DNA of 64,000 nt from Lacrimispora xylanolytica (GTDB taxonomy: Bacteria > Bacillota > Clostridia > Lachnospirales > Lachnospiraceae): contig NZ_CP113524.1 of NCBI RefSeq assembly GCF_026723765.1, positions 3,395,001-3,459,000 on the forward strand, read 5' to 3'. Made by a program: the position numbers and the translations under genes. The notes under the pieces were generated by a model that was not told the origin of the DNA, did no database searches, and worked only from the letters and a program-made list of their open reading frames with translations. Within the stretch, counting starts at the first letter, position 1. Every line of letters starts with the position of its first letter. Shown here one piece after another: positions 32,289-41,750 of the stretch.

Positions 32289-34814
32289 ATGACAGCCGAA
32301 ATTGCAGGTAAGATTTTTATGCAAATCCCGCTGGGCTGTGCGTTTTTTGAGATGGTATCAGAAAACACCAGTCACAGAAATGAATATGTTCTGGCAGATG
32401 CCAATGAAGCTTTTTTAAAGTACTTAGGTCTGGACCGGGAAAATGCTATCTCTAAAAATATTTCGCTGCTTCCTGAATTAACATCAGATGCCCCTCATTG
32501 GCATACATTCTTTTCCCAATTAAGTCAGTGGAATCATGATATGCCCCTTATGGTCTCAATGGAGAGCCGAACCTTTAAGGTAACAGCCACCAAGCTTAAT
32601 GAAAACAGTCTGTTCACCGTTTGGGATGAAATTACGGATACATGGCAGCAATATGAGAACGAACAAAAAAGGAATGAATCTCTTTCCCGCTTCAATGACG
32701 TTTTCTTTGAAAACACTCAGGATGGACTCTTTCTTGTAGAATATGTAAATGGAACGCTTCGTTACGTAAAAAACAATGAGGCCCATGAACAGATGACAGG
32801 CGTGTCCTCTTCCCAGCTAAAGGGGAAGACCCCTGTAGAAGTACTGGGTGAGGTCGATGGGGGTGCTTTGGAGCAAAGCTATCTGCGATGCATCGAATCG
32901 AAAAGAAGTATGATGTATGAAGAAAGTTCCTACGTAAATGGCTCACAAAAAAACTGGCTGGTGAGACTTACTCCCATTGAGGATCGTGACAAGAAAACTT
33001 ACCTGTTTGGTTCCCGCATGGATATTACGGAGCTGAAAGATTTAAAAAAGGATAAGGAACGGCTTTTAAAGAACTTAAATTCCATGTTTACGGAGCACGC
33101 TGCTGTCATGCTCATCACAGATATGGAAACGGGACAAATTCTGGATGCCAATCCTCCGGCCTGCTTATTTTACGGCTACTCCAAGGAAGAGCTACTGGCA
33201 ATGAACATACAGGATATTAATGATATGCGCCAGGAGGCCCTCTGCCGTGAAAACCGGTATTTCTTATACTGCCACCGGTTAAAGAGCGGCGAGACCAAAA
33301 TGGTCGATGTCTACTCCTCCCCTATTACTTATGAAGGGACTCCGCAGCTCTTTTCCATTATCTTTGATGTATCTGACAGGGAAAAGTTCCGGGATGATTT
33401 ATATATGGAAAAGGTGCTTCTTAAAGTCACCTTAAATTCCATCGGAGATGGTGTGGTCACAACAAACAACGAAGGACGCATCACCTACTTAAACCAAACA
33501 GCTCAGGTCATTTCCGGTTGGAATCAGGCTGATGCTTACTTAAAGCCCTTCCATGAAATCTTTGATTTAAGAAATGCTGTCAATGGAAAGCACGTTACAA
33601 ATCCCATTCAAAAGGTACTGAAAACAGGGAGAACTGTGGAGCTTGCCGATGATACCGTGCTCTTAAATAAACAAGGGAACATCATTCCAATTGCCGACAG
33701 TGCAGCTTCTATTCGGGATGATAACGGAATCGGATATGGAGTAGTCATGGTCTTTCGTGATGTAAGCCAAACCTTAAAGCAGCAACAGCGAATCCTGTAT
33801 CTAAGCTATCACGACCCTTTGACCGGAATCCACAACCGCAGATATCAGGAAGAGGAAATCCTGCGGCTGGATAAGGAAGCCATGCTCCCGTTAACCGTGA
33901 TTATGGGAGATGTAAATGGGTTAAAGGTAATTAATGATGTTTTTGGTCACAAAACCGGAGACCTGCTATTAAAAGAAGTGGCTAAAATCATGGAATTTAC
34001 CATTAAGAAAAAGGGGATTGCCGCCAGATGGGGCGGTGATGAATTTTTAATCCTGCTTCCAAAGACCGGTGTAGAGGGTGCTCAGGAGATGATCCGTAAA
34101 TTAGAAGAAGCCTTTGATACAAATAATACTCTTCCCTTACAGATCAGTGTTTCCCTTGGGTTTGACGTCAGACAGACCATGTATGAGCCTTTACACATTT
34201 CGCTTCATAAGGCAGAGGAACAGATGTATCACAAAAAGCTGCTGGCAGGAAAAAGCTATCGTAACAGCATAATAAATACCCTCCTGGCTACTCTTTATGA
34301 AAAGAGCATGGAAACAGAAGAACATGCTTTACGATTGGAGACTTACTGCATTGCCATTGCAGATAAATTAGGTCTTGCCCCAGAAGAAAAAAATGAACTA
34401 TCCCTTCTTGCCATGCTCCACGACATTGGCAAGGTAGGCATCAATATGGAGATTTTAAAAAAGCCCGGCCCATTAAATGAGGAAGAATGGAAAGAAATGA
34501 GGCGGCATCCGGAAATCGGTTACCGCATCGCTCAGAACACGCCGGAGCTTTCTACCGTTGCTGAGTACATTCTCTCCCATCACGAGCGCTTTGATGGATC
34601 CGGATACCCCAGAGGATTAAAAGGAGAAGAAATTCCTCTTCTGTGCCGAATTCTATCGGTGGCTGACAGTTATGATGCCATGACGAATCATCGTGTTTAC
34701 CGAAAGGCTATGGACAGTCAGGTTGCTATGGAGGAAATCAGACGGTGTAAGAGCACCCAGTTCGATCCCCATATTGTAGATATTTTTTTAGGACTGAATC
34801 AAATTTATAAATAA
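32289..34814 (+). CDS. PAS-GGDEF-HD-GYP cyclic-di-GMP turnover protein
   Basis: An 842-residue cytosolic sensor. Roughly residues 1-500 contain four PAS-like segments. The GGDEF domain (about 505-640) has an intact RWGGDEF motif and no obvious RxxD inhibitory site. The HD-GYP domain (about 660-842) has LHDIGKVG and HHERFDGSGYP, the residues of an active c-di-GMP phosphodiesterase. It may make and degrade the second messenger depending on the PAS signal. There are no transmembrane helices. The start at 32289 is set by AAGAAGGAGG; an ATG at 32259 lacks an RBS. It is monocistronic with its own terminator. Confidence 0.92.
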   Translation: MTAEIAGKIFMQIPLGCAFFEMVSENTSHRNEYVLADANEAFLKYLGLDRENAISKNISLLPELTSDAPHWHTFFSQLSQWNHDMPLMVSMESRTFKVTATKLNENSLFTVWDEITDTWQQYENEQKRNESLSRFNDVFFENTQDGLFLVEYVNGTLRYVKNNEAHEQMTGVSSSQLKGKTPVEVLGEVDGGALEQSYLRCIESKRSMMYEESSYVNGSQKNWLVRLTPIEDRDKKTYLFGSRMDITELKDLKKDKERLLKNLNSMFTEHAAVMLITDMETGQILDANPPACLFYGYSKEELLAMNIQDINDMRQEALCRENRYFLYCHRLKSGETKMVDVYSSPITYEGTPQLFSIIFDVSDREKFRDDLYMEKVLLKVTLNSIGDGVVTTNNEGRITYLNQTAQVISGWNQADAYLKPFHEIFDLRNAVNGKHVTNPIQKVLKTGRTVELADDTVLLNKQGNIIPIADSAASIRDDNGIGYGVVMVFRDVSQTLKQQQRILYLSYHDPLTGIHNRRYQEEEILRLDKEAMLPLTVIMGDVNGLKVINDVFGHKTGDLLLKEVAKIMEFTIKKKGIAARWGGDEFLILLPKTGVEGAQEMIRKLEEAFDTNNTLPLQISVSLGFDVRQTMYEPLHISLHKAEEQMYHKKLLAGKSYRNSIINTLLATLYEKSMETEEHALRLETYCIAIADKLGLAPEEKNELSLLAMLHDIGKVGINMEILKKPGPLNEEEWKEMRRHPEIGYRIAQNTPELSTVAEYILSHHERFDGSGYPRGLKGEEIPLLCRILSVADSYDAMTNHRVYRKAMDSQVAMEEIRRCKSTQFDPHIVDIFLGLNQIYK

Positions 34815-34817
34815 GAT

Positions 34818-34865
34818 TGTGCAGGATTAACCGGTTAAGTATTCCGGATTGTCCTGCACATTTTT
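34818..34865 (+). terminator. terminator of the GGDEF/HD-GYP gene
   Basis: TGTGCAGGA (34818-34826) pairs with TCCTGCACA (34852-34860), with inner CCGG pairing, followed by TTTTT. Confidence 0.88.
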
Positions 34866-34925
34866 ATTGCATCTTTATGAAATGATACTCTTAGTGATAA
34901 AAAAATTATTATTTTAAAAAAAGTA

Positions 34926-34965
34926 TTGACTTTTAAAATTTAATTGTGTACAATACAATTGTGTT
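34926..34965 (+). promoter_or_regulatory. promoter and OhrR-like operator of gpx1
   Basis: TTGACT (34926-34931) and TACAAT (34949-34954) with a 17-bp spacer. The AT-rich element 34935-34965 covers spacer and -10 and contains AATTGT-N7-ACAATT. It closely resembles the element 44697-44727 upstream of the second peroxidase gene (25 of 31 positions by eye) and the B. subtilis OhrR operator as I remember it. Confidence 0.65.
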
Positions 34966-34995
34966 AAACAATAAAGAAATGGAGAGGTGCTAACA

Positions 34996-35469
34996 ATGAA
35001 TCTTTATGATATTACGGTCATGGACATGAAACAAAATCCCGTACCCCTTTCCGATTATAAAGGAAAAGTCCTTTTAATCGTCAACACGGCTACGGGCTGC
35101 GGATTTACCCCTCAGTACGAAGGACTGGAAGCCTTATATGGCAAGTATAAGGACCAGGGCTTTGAGATTCTTGATTTTCCATGCAACCAGTTCGGCCATC
35201 AGGCGCCTGGAAGCGAGGAAGAAATCCATGAGTTCTGCCAGCTGACATACAAGGTTTCATTTCCTCAATTTGCAAAAATCGAGGTGAACGGTGCCAATGA
35301 ATCACCACTTTATACTCATCTAAAAGCTCGTCAGTCAGGGGTTCTTGGTTCTGGAATCAAGTGGAATTTTACGAAATTTTTAGTAGACCGGAACGGAAAC
35401 GTACTAAAACGCTACGCTCCTACGGATAAGCCGGAAAAGCTGGAAAAGGATATCACCGCTCTTTTATAA
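34996..35469 (+). CDS. glutathione peroxidase-family peroxidase 1
   Basis: A 157-residue thiol peroxidase of the GPx fold. The peroxidatic Cys35 is in NTATGCGFTPQY, the catalytic Gln in FPCNQFG and the Trp/Asn in WNFTKFLV. Bacterial enzymes of this kind usually use thioredoxin. It reduces hydroperoxides in the cytosol. The ATG at 34996 follows GGAGAGG by 8 nt. It is cotranscribed with the MBL-fold gene 43 bp downstream and has an OhrR-like operator. Confidence 0.93.
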   Translation: MNLYDITVMDMKQNPVPLSDYKGKVLLIVNTATGCGFTPQYEGLEALYGKYKDQGFEILDFPCNQFGHQAPGSEEEIHEFCQLTYKVSFPQFAKIEVNGANESPLYTHLKARQSGVLGSGIKWNFTKFLVDRNGNVLKRYAPTDKPEKLEKDITALL

Positions 35470-35511
35470 AGAGCTCTATATAAAAAGAGGTCAAAGAAAG
35501 GAAGTATTCAC

Positions 35512-36261
35512 ATGAAAATTGAAGCAGTCAGATTATATGAGGGTGGCTATATGACACAGCCGTTTGCCATGGGAGGAGGGGTCAGTGAGCCGATTTTCGA
35601 TGAAACGAAAACCTACCCATCAAGCCTTCAAAACTATGTCATTGATACAGGCAGTGAAGTGATTTTAATCGATACCGGAATTCCCAAAGAATCTCCTGAC
35701 GCTCCCCCAAAGGAAGGCCAGAAGATATATCAGGGAAAACGGATTGATGATTATATGACAGCTTTAGAAAAGCTTGGCTACCGCCCGGAGCAGGTTACAA
35801 AAATTCTTCTGACTCACAAGCATCCCGATCATTCTGGAGAACTTAGAAGCTTTCCTCATGCAAAGATTTATTTATCCGGAGCAGAAGCCGATGCCCTCAA
35901 GCTGGAAGGTGACAATATCATTCGGGTGACCTATGAGGACGGCCCTTATCACAACTTTGAAAAGAGTGAAAAGATTGCAGAAGGAGTTTATTTCCTCCCT
36001 GCTCCAGGACATACAAAGGGCAACAGCATCGTAATCGTGGAAGCAGACGGACTCTTCTACATGATTCACGGTGATATTACCTACACGGACGCAGCTTTAA
36101 TTGAAAACCGGTTGTCCGTTGTCTTTGAAGATGTGGAAGCAGCCAGGGAGACCCTTTTAAAAGCACGTACCTTTATTCAGGAGAATCCCACGGTTTATCT
36201 TTCCACCCATACTCCAGAAAGTCTGACCAGTCTGGAAGAAAAAAGAATCATGAAATTATAA
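35512..36261 (+). CDS. MBL-fold metallohydrolase (lactonase-like)
   Basis: A 249-residue metallo-beta-lactamase fold hydrolase. The metal site reads LTHKHPDHSG (HxHxDH), then PAPGHTKG and MIHGDITYTD, and a C-terminal STHTPES. The overall plan resembles N-acyl homoserine lactonases of the AttM/AiiA group, but the substrate cannot be assigned; a detoxifying role is plausible from its operon with the peroxidase. AAAGGAAG precedes the start. Confidence 0.88.
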   Translation: MKIEAVRLYEGGYMTQPFAMGGGVSEPIFDETKTYPSSLQNYVIDTGSEVILIDTGIPKESPDAPPKEGQKIYQGKRIDDYMTALEKLGYRPEQVTKILLTHKHPDHSGELRSFPHAKIYLSGAEADALKLEGDNIIRVTYEDGPYHNFEKSEKIAEGVYFLPAPGHTKGNSIVIVEADGLFYMIHGDITYTDAALIENRLSVVFEDVEAARETLLKARTFIQENPTVYLSTHTPESLTSLEEKRIMKL

Positions 36262-36275
36262 GCATTTCATACTTC

Positions 36276-37949
36276 TTATACCTTCAGCCGGAACTTGTTG
36301 ACCTCCTGATTAAGAATCTGAGCCTGAGCCGCCAGCTCCTCACTGGATGCAGAGCTTTCCTCGGCTGTCGCAGCATTGGTCTGAACTACAGAAGAAACCT
36401 GTGACAGCCCCTGATTGATCTGTTCTATGGCAGCGGCCTGTTCTGTGGAGGAGGCCTCGATTTCGTGTATTGCATCCCCTACCAAAGAAGCCTTTTGTGA
36501 TACGTCAAGCAAAAGGTTTCTTGTGATATCTGCCAGTCTTCCGCCTTCTCCTACCGTTGCTACGGACTTCTGAATCAAATCTGCCGTCTGTTTGGCTGCT
36601 TCTGCTGACCGTGCCGCCAGTGTCCGGACCTCATCTGCGACCACTGCAAATCCCTTTCCTGCATCTCCTGCCCTGGCTGCTTCCACGGCTGCATTTAATG
36701 CCAATATATTGGTCTGGAAGGCAATGTCCTCCACCAGCTTTGTGATTTTAGAAATCTCATGAGAAGAAGCGCCTATCTCTGACATAGCCTCATTTAAGTT
36801 CTGCATATATTCATTGCTTTCCGTCACGCCCGCTCCTGCCTGAGCCACATATTCCGCTGCTTTTTGTACGGTGACTGCATTTTCTTCTGCCTTAATGGCT
36901 ACGCTGCTGACAGAAGCATTGAGTTCTTCCACCGTTGCCGCCTGTTCTGTTGCTCCGGAGGAAAGTGCCTGGGCAGCATCGGAAACCTGTTCTGCACCGG
37001 AATTGACCTCAGTAGCTACCGTACGAATGGCATGCATGGTCTGGTTCAAATCCGCTTGAATCCTCTGCAGAGCCATACCCATTACATCTTCAGAGGAACG
37101 CAGTGGAACTTCCTTTGTAAAATCTCCATTGCTGATAATATCTGCAACCTCTACCTGCTTTTTGATTCCCTCCAGCATTCTTAAAAATGCCTGAGCAAGC
37201 TGTCCTGTTTCATCTTTGGAATCAACTTCACTCAAATCAATATCAACCCGGCCCAGAGCAATCCGCTCCGCCGCATTTACAACCAGTCCGATGGGACTGC
37301 TGATTGCTTTGGCAATCCGAAATCCCAAAAATAAGGCTGCTGCTGCACCAAGTAAAAGAAAGACCACCAGTAAAATAATCAGTTCCAATGCCAAGGCGGA
37401 ATTGTCATCACTGGTTTTATCGGCTTCTGCCATTCGGTTGTCCACCAGTATGTCCATGTTACTCATCATGGCTTTGGTGTCTTCCATGCTGGTTTCAATG
37501 GCTTTTACTGCCTGGTCCGCTTTGTTCTCTTTTGAGAGAGAAATCACCGATTGAACCAGAGGCATATATTTTTCCTTAAACATGGTTTCTGTCTCATCTA
37601 AAAGAAGAAGAGAAGCTGAATCCGTTATGGTAGAACGGTATATCTCCATTCTTTTTATGAATTCTGTGGAACTCTCCTCACAGACCTTTTCTAGTTCAGA
37701 AATTTTCTGGACATCTCCTGCATGAATTACAGCATCCCTGACATTAATCCGTATCTGAGTGAGGGCTTCAATGGCATGAATCATATCATCAATGGGGGCT
37801 GTCTGCTTTTCATATAGGTAGTTACTGGCCTGAGTCATTCTTATCAAGCCAAAAGTTCCCACACACCCGATCACGATCATAAGAAATACCATACTAAAAA
37901 ATCCGGTCAGTAACTTTTTCGTAATTTTAAAATCCTTAAAACTCTTCAT
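36276..37949 (-). CDS. methyl-accepting chemotaxis protein
   Basis: A 557-residue chemoreceptor. TM1 (about 12-34), a four-helix-bundle ligand domain (about 35-185), TM2 (about 188-212), HAMP (about 213-265) and a long cytoplasmic coiled coil with the hairpin tip [20 protein letters not shown], where CheA and CheW bind. It is a paralogue of the receptor at 41751-43532. AGGAGGATG precedes the start. The ligand is unknown. Confidence 0.93.
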   Translation of the reverse strand: MKSFKDFKITKKLLTGFFSMVFLMIVIGCVGTFGLIRMTQASNYLYEKQTAPIDDMIHAIEALTQIRINVRDAVIHAGDVQKISELEKVCEESSTEFIKRMEIYRSTITDSASLLLLDETETMFKEKYMPLVQSVISLSKENKADQAVKAIETSMEDTKAMMSNMDILVDNRMAEADKTSDDNSALALELIILLVVFLLLGAAAALFLGFRIAKAISSPIGLVVNAAERIALGRVDIDLSEVDSKDETGQLAQAFLRMLEGIKKQVEVADIISNGDFTKEVPLRSSEDVMGMALQRIQADLNQTMHAIRTVATEVNSGAEQVSDAAQALSSGATEQAATVEELNASVSSVAIKAEENAVTVQKAAEYVAQAGAGVTESNEYMQNLNEAMSEIGASSHEISKITKLVEDIAFQTNILALNAAVEAARAGDAGKGFAVVADEVRTLAARSAEAAKQTADLIQKSVATVGEGGRLADITRNLLLDVSQKASLVGDAIHEIEASSTEQAAAIEQINQGLSQVSSVVQTNAATAEESSASSEELAAQAQILNQEVNKFRLKV

Positions 37950-38140
37950 ACTTCATCCTCCTCTTTTGTTCAACGCATTTCTTTTACAAAAACCATTATC
38001 ATTTCCAATAAATTGAGTATAATATATCTGACATCAATGGGTTTTAATATGGTCGCTGTTTATTCAAAACTGTGACATACCTTATTTTTTCTTTGTTTAT
38101 AAGGCTTTTTTACGTTACATACGAAAAAATTGACGGGGAA

Positions 38141-39271
38141 TCAAACGACTTTCATTTGAGTCACATGCATCATATTCAGCTTTTCTATGGCTGCCTTCTT
38201 CTGCTCCATCAGGGAATGGGCATAGATATTTAAGGTGATTGTAACATTAGAATGTCCTAAAATCTCACTGAGTGTTTTAATGTCTACCCCAACCTCCAGC
38301 GCCCTGGTTGCAAATGTATGTCTGATGGCATGAAATTTTCTGTCCTTAATTCCTGTATCTTTCAGAATTCTTTTATATAGCTTCTGATAAACACGGGGCT
38401 CAAAAGGCGTATTTTTGTTAGAAAGTATAAAATGTTCCTCGGATTTAATTCCTGGCTTTAGTTCTTTTGCAAGCTCTAACAAAAATCCAGGTAAAGGAAT
38501 CTTTCTGGTGGAGGTTTTACTTTTTGGCGTTCCTATGTGAAGCATTGTTTTGCTTTCCACCGACTGAAAATTCCGAATGCGGGATACCGTATTTCCAATG
38601 TACATAGTCCCTGCCTCCAGATCAATATCACGCCAGCGAAGGGCACAAAGCTCTCCTAAGCGTATGCCCGTATAAAAGCACAGAATGATACCCAGTGCTC
38701 TTTTATCCGGAGACATGAATGCAGCCTGCTCCAGTATTCTCTGCTCCTTCATGGTAAAAACGCTGACCTCCTGATGAGTTTTCCCGGTTGGTAAGACAGC
38801 CGCTTCCAAAAGCTTGGGCTGATTAGGGTAATCTTTATATATTTCCCTGATAGACATCTTAAACACAGAAATGATCTTTCTTTTATATGTCTGGGAGATG
38901 GAAGCGTTCTCAGAGATTGACTTCACAAATCCACAAACACAGGACTGGGACATGGGCTGATTTTCTATGGATTTAAAATAGGGAATTACGTACCCATGAA
39001 TACAATGATAATAACTCTCATAAGTGGTTGGCTTCACCCTCTCAGATACCGTGTCTGAAAGCCAGCTCTGAAACAGCTCCCCTGGATTTGTTGGAAGGGG
39101 AATGGTATTTTTCTTCTCAGCCTCCCTTTCCTGCCAGGCTTCCTTCATCTTGGCCCGTACCTCCCGATAAGTACTTGCATAGAAATACCGGTATTTGCCG
39201 TTGGCTCTTAAGCTTCTTCCTTCCCAGCGGCCATCTTTTCGTTTATAAATATTCTCTCCTTTGCGCGGCAT
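38141..39271 (-). CDS. tyrosine recombinase / integrase (orphan)
   Basis: A 376-residue integrase. An N-terminal AP2-like/arm-binding segment (GENIYKRKDGRWEGR), a SAM-like core-binding domain and a C-terminal catalytic domain with Arg in TGIRLGEL (about 203), HAIRHTFA (about 312-316) and the nucleophile in NIYAHS (about 348) are all present. It looks functional. No excisionase, relaxase, capsid or other element gene and no flanking tRNA are seen, so it is either a remnant of an element or a domesticated recombinase. The start at 39271 has AAAGGAG upstream; 39325 lacks an RBS. Confidence 0.9.
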   Translation of the reverse strand: MPRKGENIYKRKDGRWEGRSLRANGKYRYFYASTYREVRAKMKEAWQEREAEKKNTIPLPTNPGELFQSWLSDTVSERVKPTTYESYYHCIHGYVIPYFKSIENQPMSQSCVCGFVKSISENASISQTYKRKIISVFKMSIREIYKDYPNQPKLLEAAVLPTGKTHQEVSVFTMKEQRILEQAAFMSPDKRALGIILCFYTGIRLGELCALRWRDIDLEAGTMYIGNTVSRIRNFQSVESKTMLHIGTPKSKTSTRKIPLPGFLLELAKELKPGIKSEEHFILSNKNTPFEPRVYQKLYKRILKDTGIKDRKFHAIRHTFATRALEVGVDIKTLSEILGHSNVTITLNIYAHSLMEQKKAAIEKLNMMHVTQMKVV

Positions 39272-39394
39272 CGCACGACTCCTTTCCATATGACGATCAT
39301 TATGACGGCGGATTTTTTCTTTCAAACCGAAAATAACTGCTATATTTAGGATGAAATCCCTAAATTAGCTTAGAATAAGTTTCATTTCCTCTTG

Positions 39395-39423
39395 TTGACA
39401 AACAATATCTGTCGCTATATAAT
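39395..39423 (+). promoter_or_regulatory. consensus promoter of an orphan transcript
   Basis: TTGACA (39395-39400) and TATAAT (39418-39423), both perfect consensus hexamers, with a 17-bp spacer. It points away from the integrase gene. Confidence 0.78.
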
Positions 39424-39429
39424 GAAATT

Positions 39430-39523
39430 TGTCAGAATATGTCTAACTAAGGGGTCTCGGTTTTGAATAAACTGCGATCATAAAATGCCCGTTCCATAGT
39501 TATTATGGAACGGGCGTTTTTTA
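39430..39523 (+). ncRNA. candidate small RNA (about 94 nt)
   Basis: The unit from the predicted start near 39430 to the end of a strong terminator (stem GCCCGTTCCATA / TATGGAACGGGC, 39487-39515, then six T) is bounded by a perfect promoter and contains no ordinary ORF. A six-codon ORF (TTG at 39463, stop at 39483) preceded by AGGGG could exist inside it. No known RNA family is recognised. It might instead be a terminated leader, but the next gene is 430 bp away. Confidence 0.55.
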
Positions 39524-39956
39524 ATTTTAACACAATGATCCAGGACGTTTTTTACCTCTATACGGTCTATAAATATATCTGGACAGGTTTAAATTAAGAA
39601 ACAGTATACTAACAACCTAATATTTAATCAACTTACTGTTCGTTAAGAATTATCTATGAAGCAGTCCCCTACGCCAGATGCGGTCGATGTTTTTGATAAA
39701 AATATATGATTAATCAGATGCCTATGTATGGCACTTTTTTCAAATTACTACAGAATTAAATCGAAAGACAATCACTGAGAAATGAAAACAGGAAGGTTTT
39801 AAAAAAGTCCCAGGTAGCTGGCTCTCTTTATCGGTTCCACCATACGTTTCGGCTTAAATCAATATACGTAATCCCCTTTCGTTTAAGTAGACATACAAGC
39901 CGCACCAAATCTCCTTTCTTCTAATAACATGATAGTAAGAAAGGAGGCGCTTATAT
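39524..39956. other. intergenic region, no gene recognised
   Basis: About 430 bp of AT-rich sequence before the flavin oxidase gene. It should hold that gene's promoter, but no convincing pair of boxes, RNA motif or ORF with an RBS is seen. Confidence 0.5.
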
Positions 39957-41315
39957 ATGAATACTTGTAATTTTGAAGGTCTTACCGGCCGTGTGGTGAC
40001 ACCAGATGACCCTTTCTACCAGGAGTTAAGACAAGTTTACAACCGAGCTGTCAATAAATTCCCACTTGCCATCGTTTTCTGTCAAAACGAGGCGGATGTA
40101 AGCAATGCCGTCTTATGGTCCAGATCACACTGTGTATCCCTGCGTATCCGAAGCGGAGGACACAATTACGAAGGCTATTCCACAGGAAATGATATTCTTG
40201 ATATTGATCTAAGTGAATTCAATCAGATTGCCATAAATGAAGCTTTAAGTCTTGTCACCGTTCAGGGAGGCGTTACCAATAAGCAGGTCTATGAAACTGT
40301 TTCAGCCCTGGGATATCCCTTTCCAGGCGGTACCTGCCCTACCGTTGGTGTAAGCGGTTATGCCCTGGGAGGCGGTTGGGGACTCTCCTGCCGGTATCTG
40401 GGGCTGGGCTGCGATAATTTGGTGCAGCTGCGGCTTGTGAACTATGAAGGTGTCGTCCTGACAGCCAGCGATACGGAAAATCCAGATCTTTACTGGGCCC
40501 TTCGAGGAGGCGGAGGCGGAAACTTTGGCGTAGTCACCTCTATGACCTTCCGGCTTCCACCAAAGGTCTCAAACGTTACACTCATCGATATCCGTTATTC
40601 CAATGCTGACCGGGAAAAGCAGTCCTTATTTATCCAGACCTGGCAGGATTGGCTGATGGATGCAGATATCAGGGTCACTCTTGTTTCACGAATCTTTAAT
40701 TCACAGGAGGAGGGCCTGGGAATCATTGCAAGAGGTATCTTTTATGGTCCCCCGGAAGCTGCTCTTGGTATTGTAAAACCCCTATTAGAGCTTGGAGGTG
40801 TAAGATACAGTTTAAGAAGCCTTACCTTTTTAGAAGCTGTCACCATCATTGGAGAATTTTATCCTCCCTATGAATCGTTTCAGTCTGCCAGCCGTTTTGT
40901 CCTTCGTGATTTCAGCGAATGTGAAACGTGTCAGCTGGCGGGTCTGATTGCAGAGCGACCCAGGGGTTCTGTCTATACTGCTCTTTCCTTTTATGCTTTA
41001 GGAGGAAGGGTCTCAGAGACTGCATCAAATGAAACTGCATTCTTCTACCGAAACGCACATTATATCACATGGCTAAATACTGTATTTGAAAGCTGCAAGT
41101 GTGAAAATTCTGACTGGATCAACGAACGATTCTGCTATTTGAAATCTGTTACGGAGGGCTCCTATGTTAATTTCCCCTATGGTCTACTCCCCTGCTATCT
41201 AAAAGAATATTATGGAAGCAATGCCTGCCGGTTAAAGAAAGTAAAAAAACGTTATGATCCTTATAATGTTTTCTCCTTCCCTCAGGGAATTCTAAAAAAG
41301 CCACCGTGCCTATAA
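39957..41315 (+). CDS. FAD-linked oxidase, berberine-bridge-enzyme-like
   Basis: A 452-residue flavoprotein of the vanillyl-alcohol oxidase/BBE superfamily. The FAD-binding domain contains RSGGHNYEGYS with the histidine (His69) that forms the 8-alpha FAD bond, and GGTCPTVGVSG with Cys127, the usual second covalent attachment. The C-terminal BBE motif is PYGLLPCYLKEYYG followed by KKRYDPYNVFSFPQGI. It likely oxidises a sugar or other alcohol and reduces O2 or another acceptor, which is unusual for an anaerobe. It has no signal peptide, and the RBS AAAGGAGG is strong. Confidence 0.9.
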   Translation: MNTCNFEGLTGRVVTPDDPFYQELRQVYNRAVNKFPLAIVFCQNEADVSNAVLWSRSHCVSLRIRSGGHNYEGYSTGNDILDIDLSEFNQIAINEALSLVTVQGGVTNKQVYETVSALGYPFPGGTCPTVGVSGYALGGGWGLSCRYLGLGCDNLVQLRLVNYEGVVLTASDTENPDLYWALRGGGGGNFGVVTSMTFRLPPKVSNVTLIDIRYSNADREKQSLFIQTWQDWLMDADIRVTLVSRIFNSQEEGLGIIARGIFYGPPEAALGIVKPLLELGGVRYSLRSLTFLEAVTIIGEFYPPYESFQSASRFVLRDFSECETCQLAGLIAERPRGSVYTALSFYALGGRVSETASNETAFFYRNAHYITWLNTVFESCKCENSDWINERFCYLKSVTEGSYVNFPYGLLPCYLKEYYGSNACRLKKVKKRYDPYNVFSFPQGILKKPPCL

Positions 41316-41358
41316 ACAGAGAAAAATAATTCCATTTAACACATGAATCATCCCATAG

Positions 41359-41394
41359 CCTCGTGTAAATTCCCCTTACACGAGGACTTTTTTA
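41359..41394 (+). terminator. terminator of the FAD oxidase gene
   Basis: CCTCGTGTAA (41359-41368) pairs with TTACACGAGG (41376-41385), followed by ACTTTTTT. Confidence 0.92.
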
Positions 41395-41750
41395 TTTCAG
41401 GTTACATTTATTTACAAAAAGCGACAGTTTTTTACTAATTTGATTGAGTTTTATCATTTTTTCACTTATAATCATAATTACAAATTTTTGGCTGATATGG
41501 AAATATTAGCAGATAGGAGTGAGCATAAAGAGTATTATATTTTAGCCTTGATCCAAAACATATATATTTCATCTGGCCCATAAAAATCGTTTGGAACACA
41601 TGGCAGAACTGCCCTTTTTGTTTTTCAATCATCACCGGATTCCAAAGAGCCTGAGCAGAGAATTAAACTTATTTACGGAATGAAAAATCAGCAGTCTTTC
41701 ATTTCGTCCCTACCGGGTCAGGTAGCTAGTAACTATCAGGAGGATTACTT
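41395..41750. other. long upstream region of the second chemoreceptor
   Basis: About 355 bp. It shows no ORF with an RBS. A segment near 41715-41740 (CCGGGTCAGGTAGCTAG) hints at a structured RNA but lacks the rest of any riboswitch I know. The chemoreceptor RBS CAGGAGGATT closes the region. Confidence 0.4.

Noticed and set aside
38141-39271. Prophage or integrative element around the integrase
   Set aside because: Flanking genes are ordinary chromosomal genes and no structural, conjugation or replication gene is visible.
41690-41750. Riboswitch-like sequence (GGTCAGGTAGCTAG) before the second chemoreceptor, reminiscent of c-di-GMP-I
   Set aside because: The conserved 5' half and tetraloop-receptor features of the class are missing, so the resemblance is too partial.
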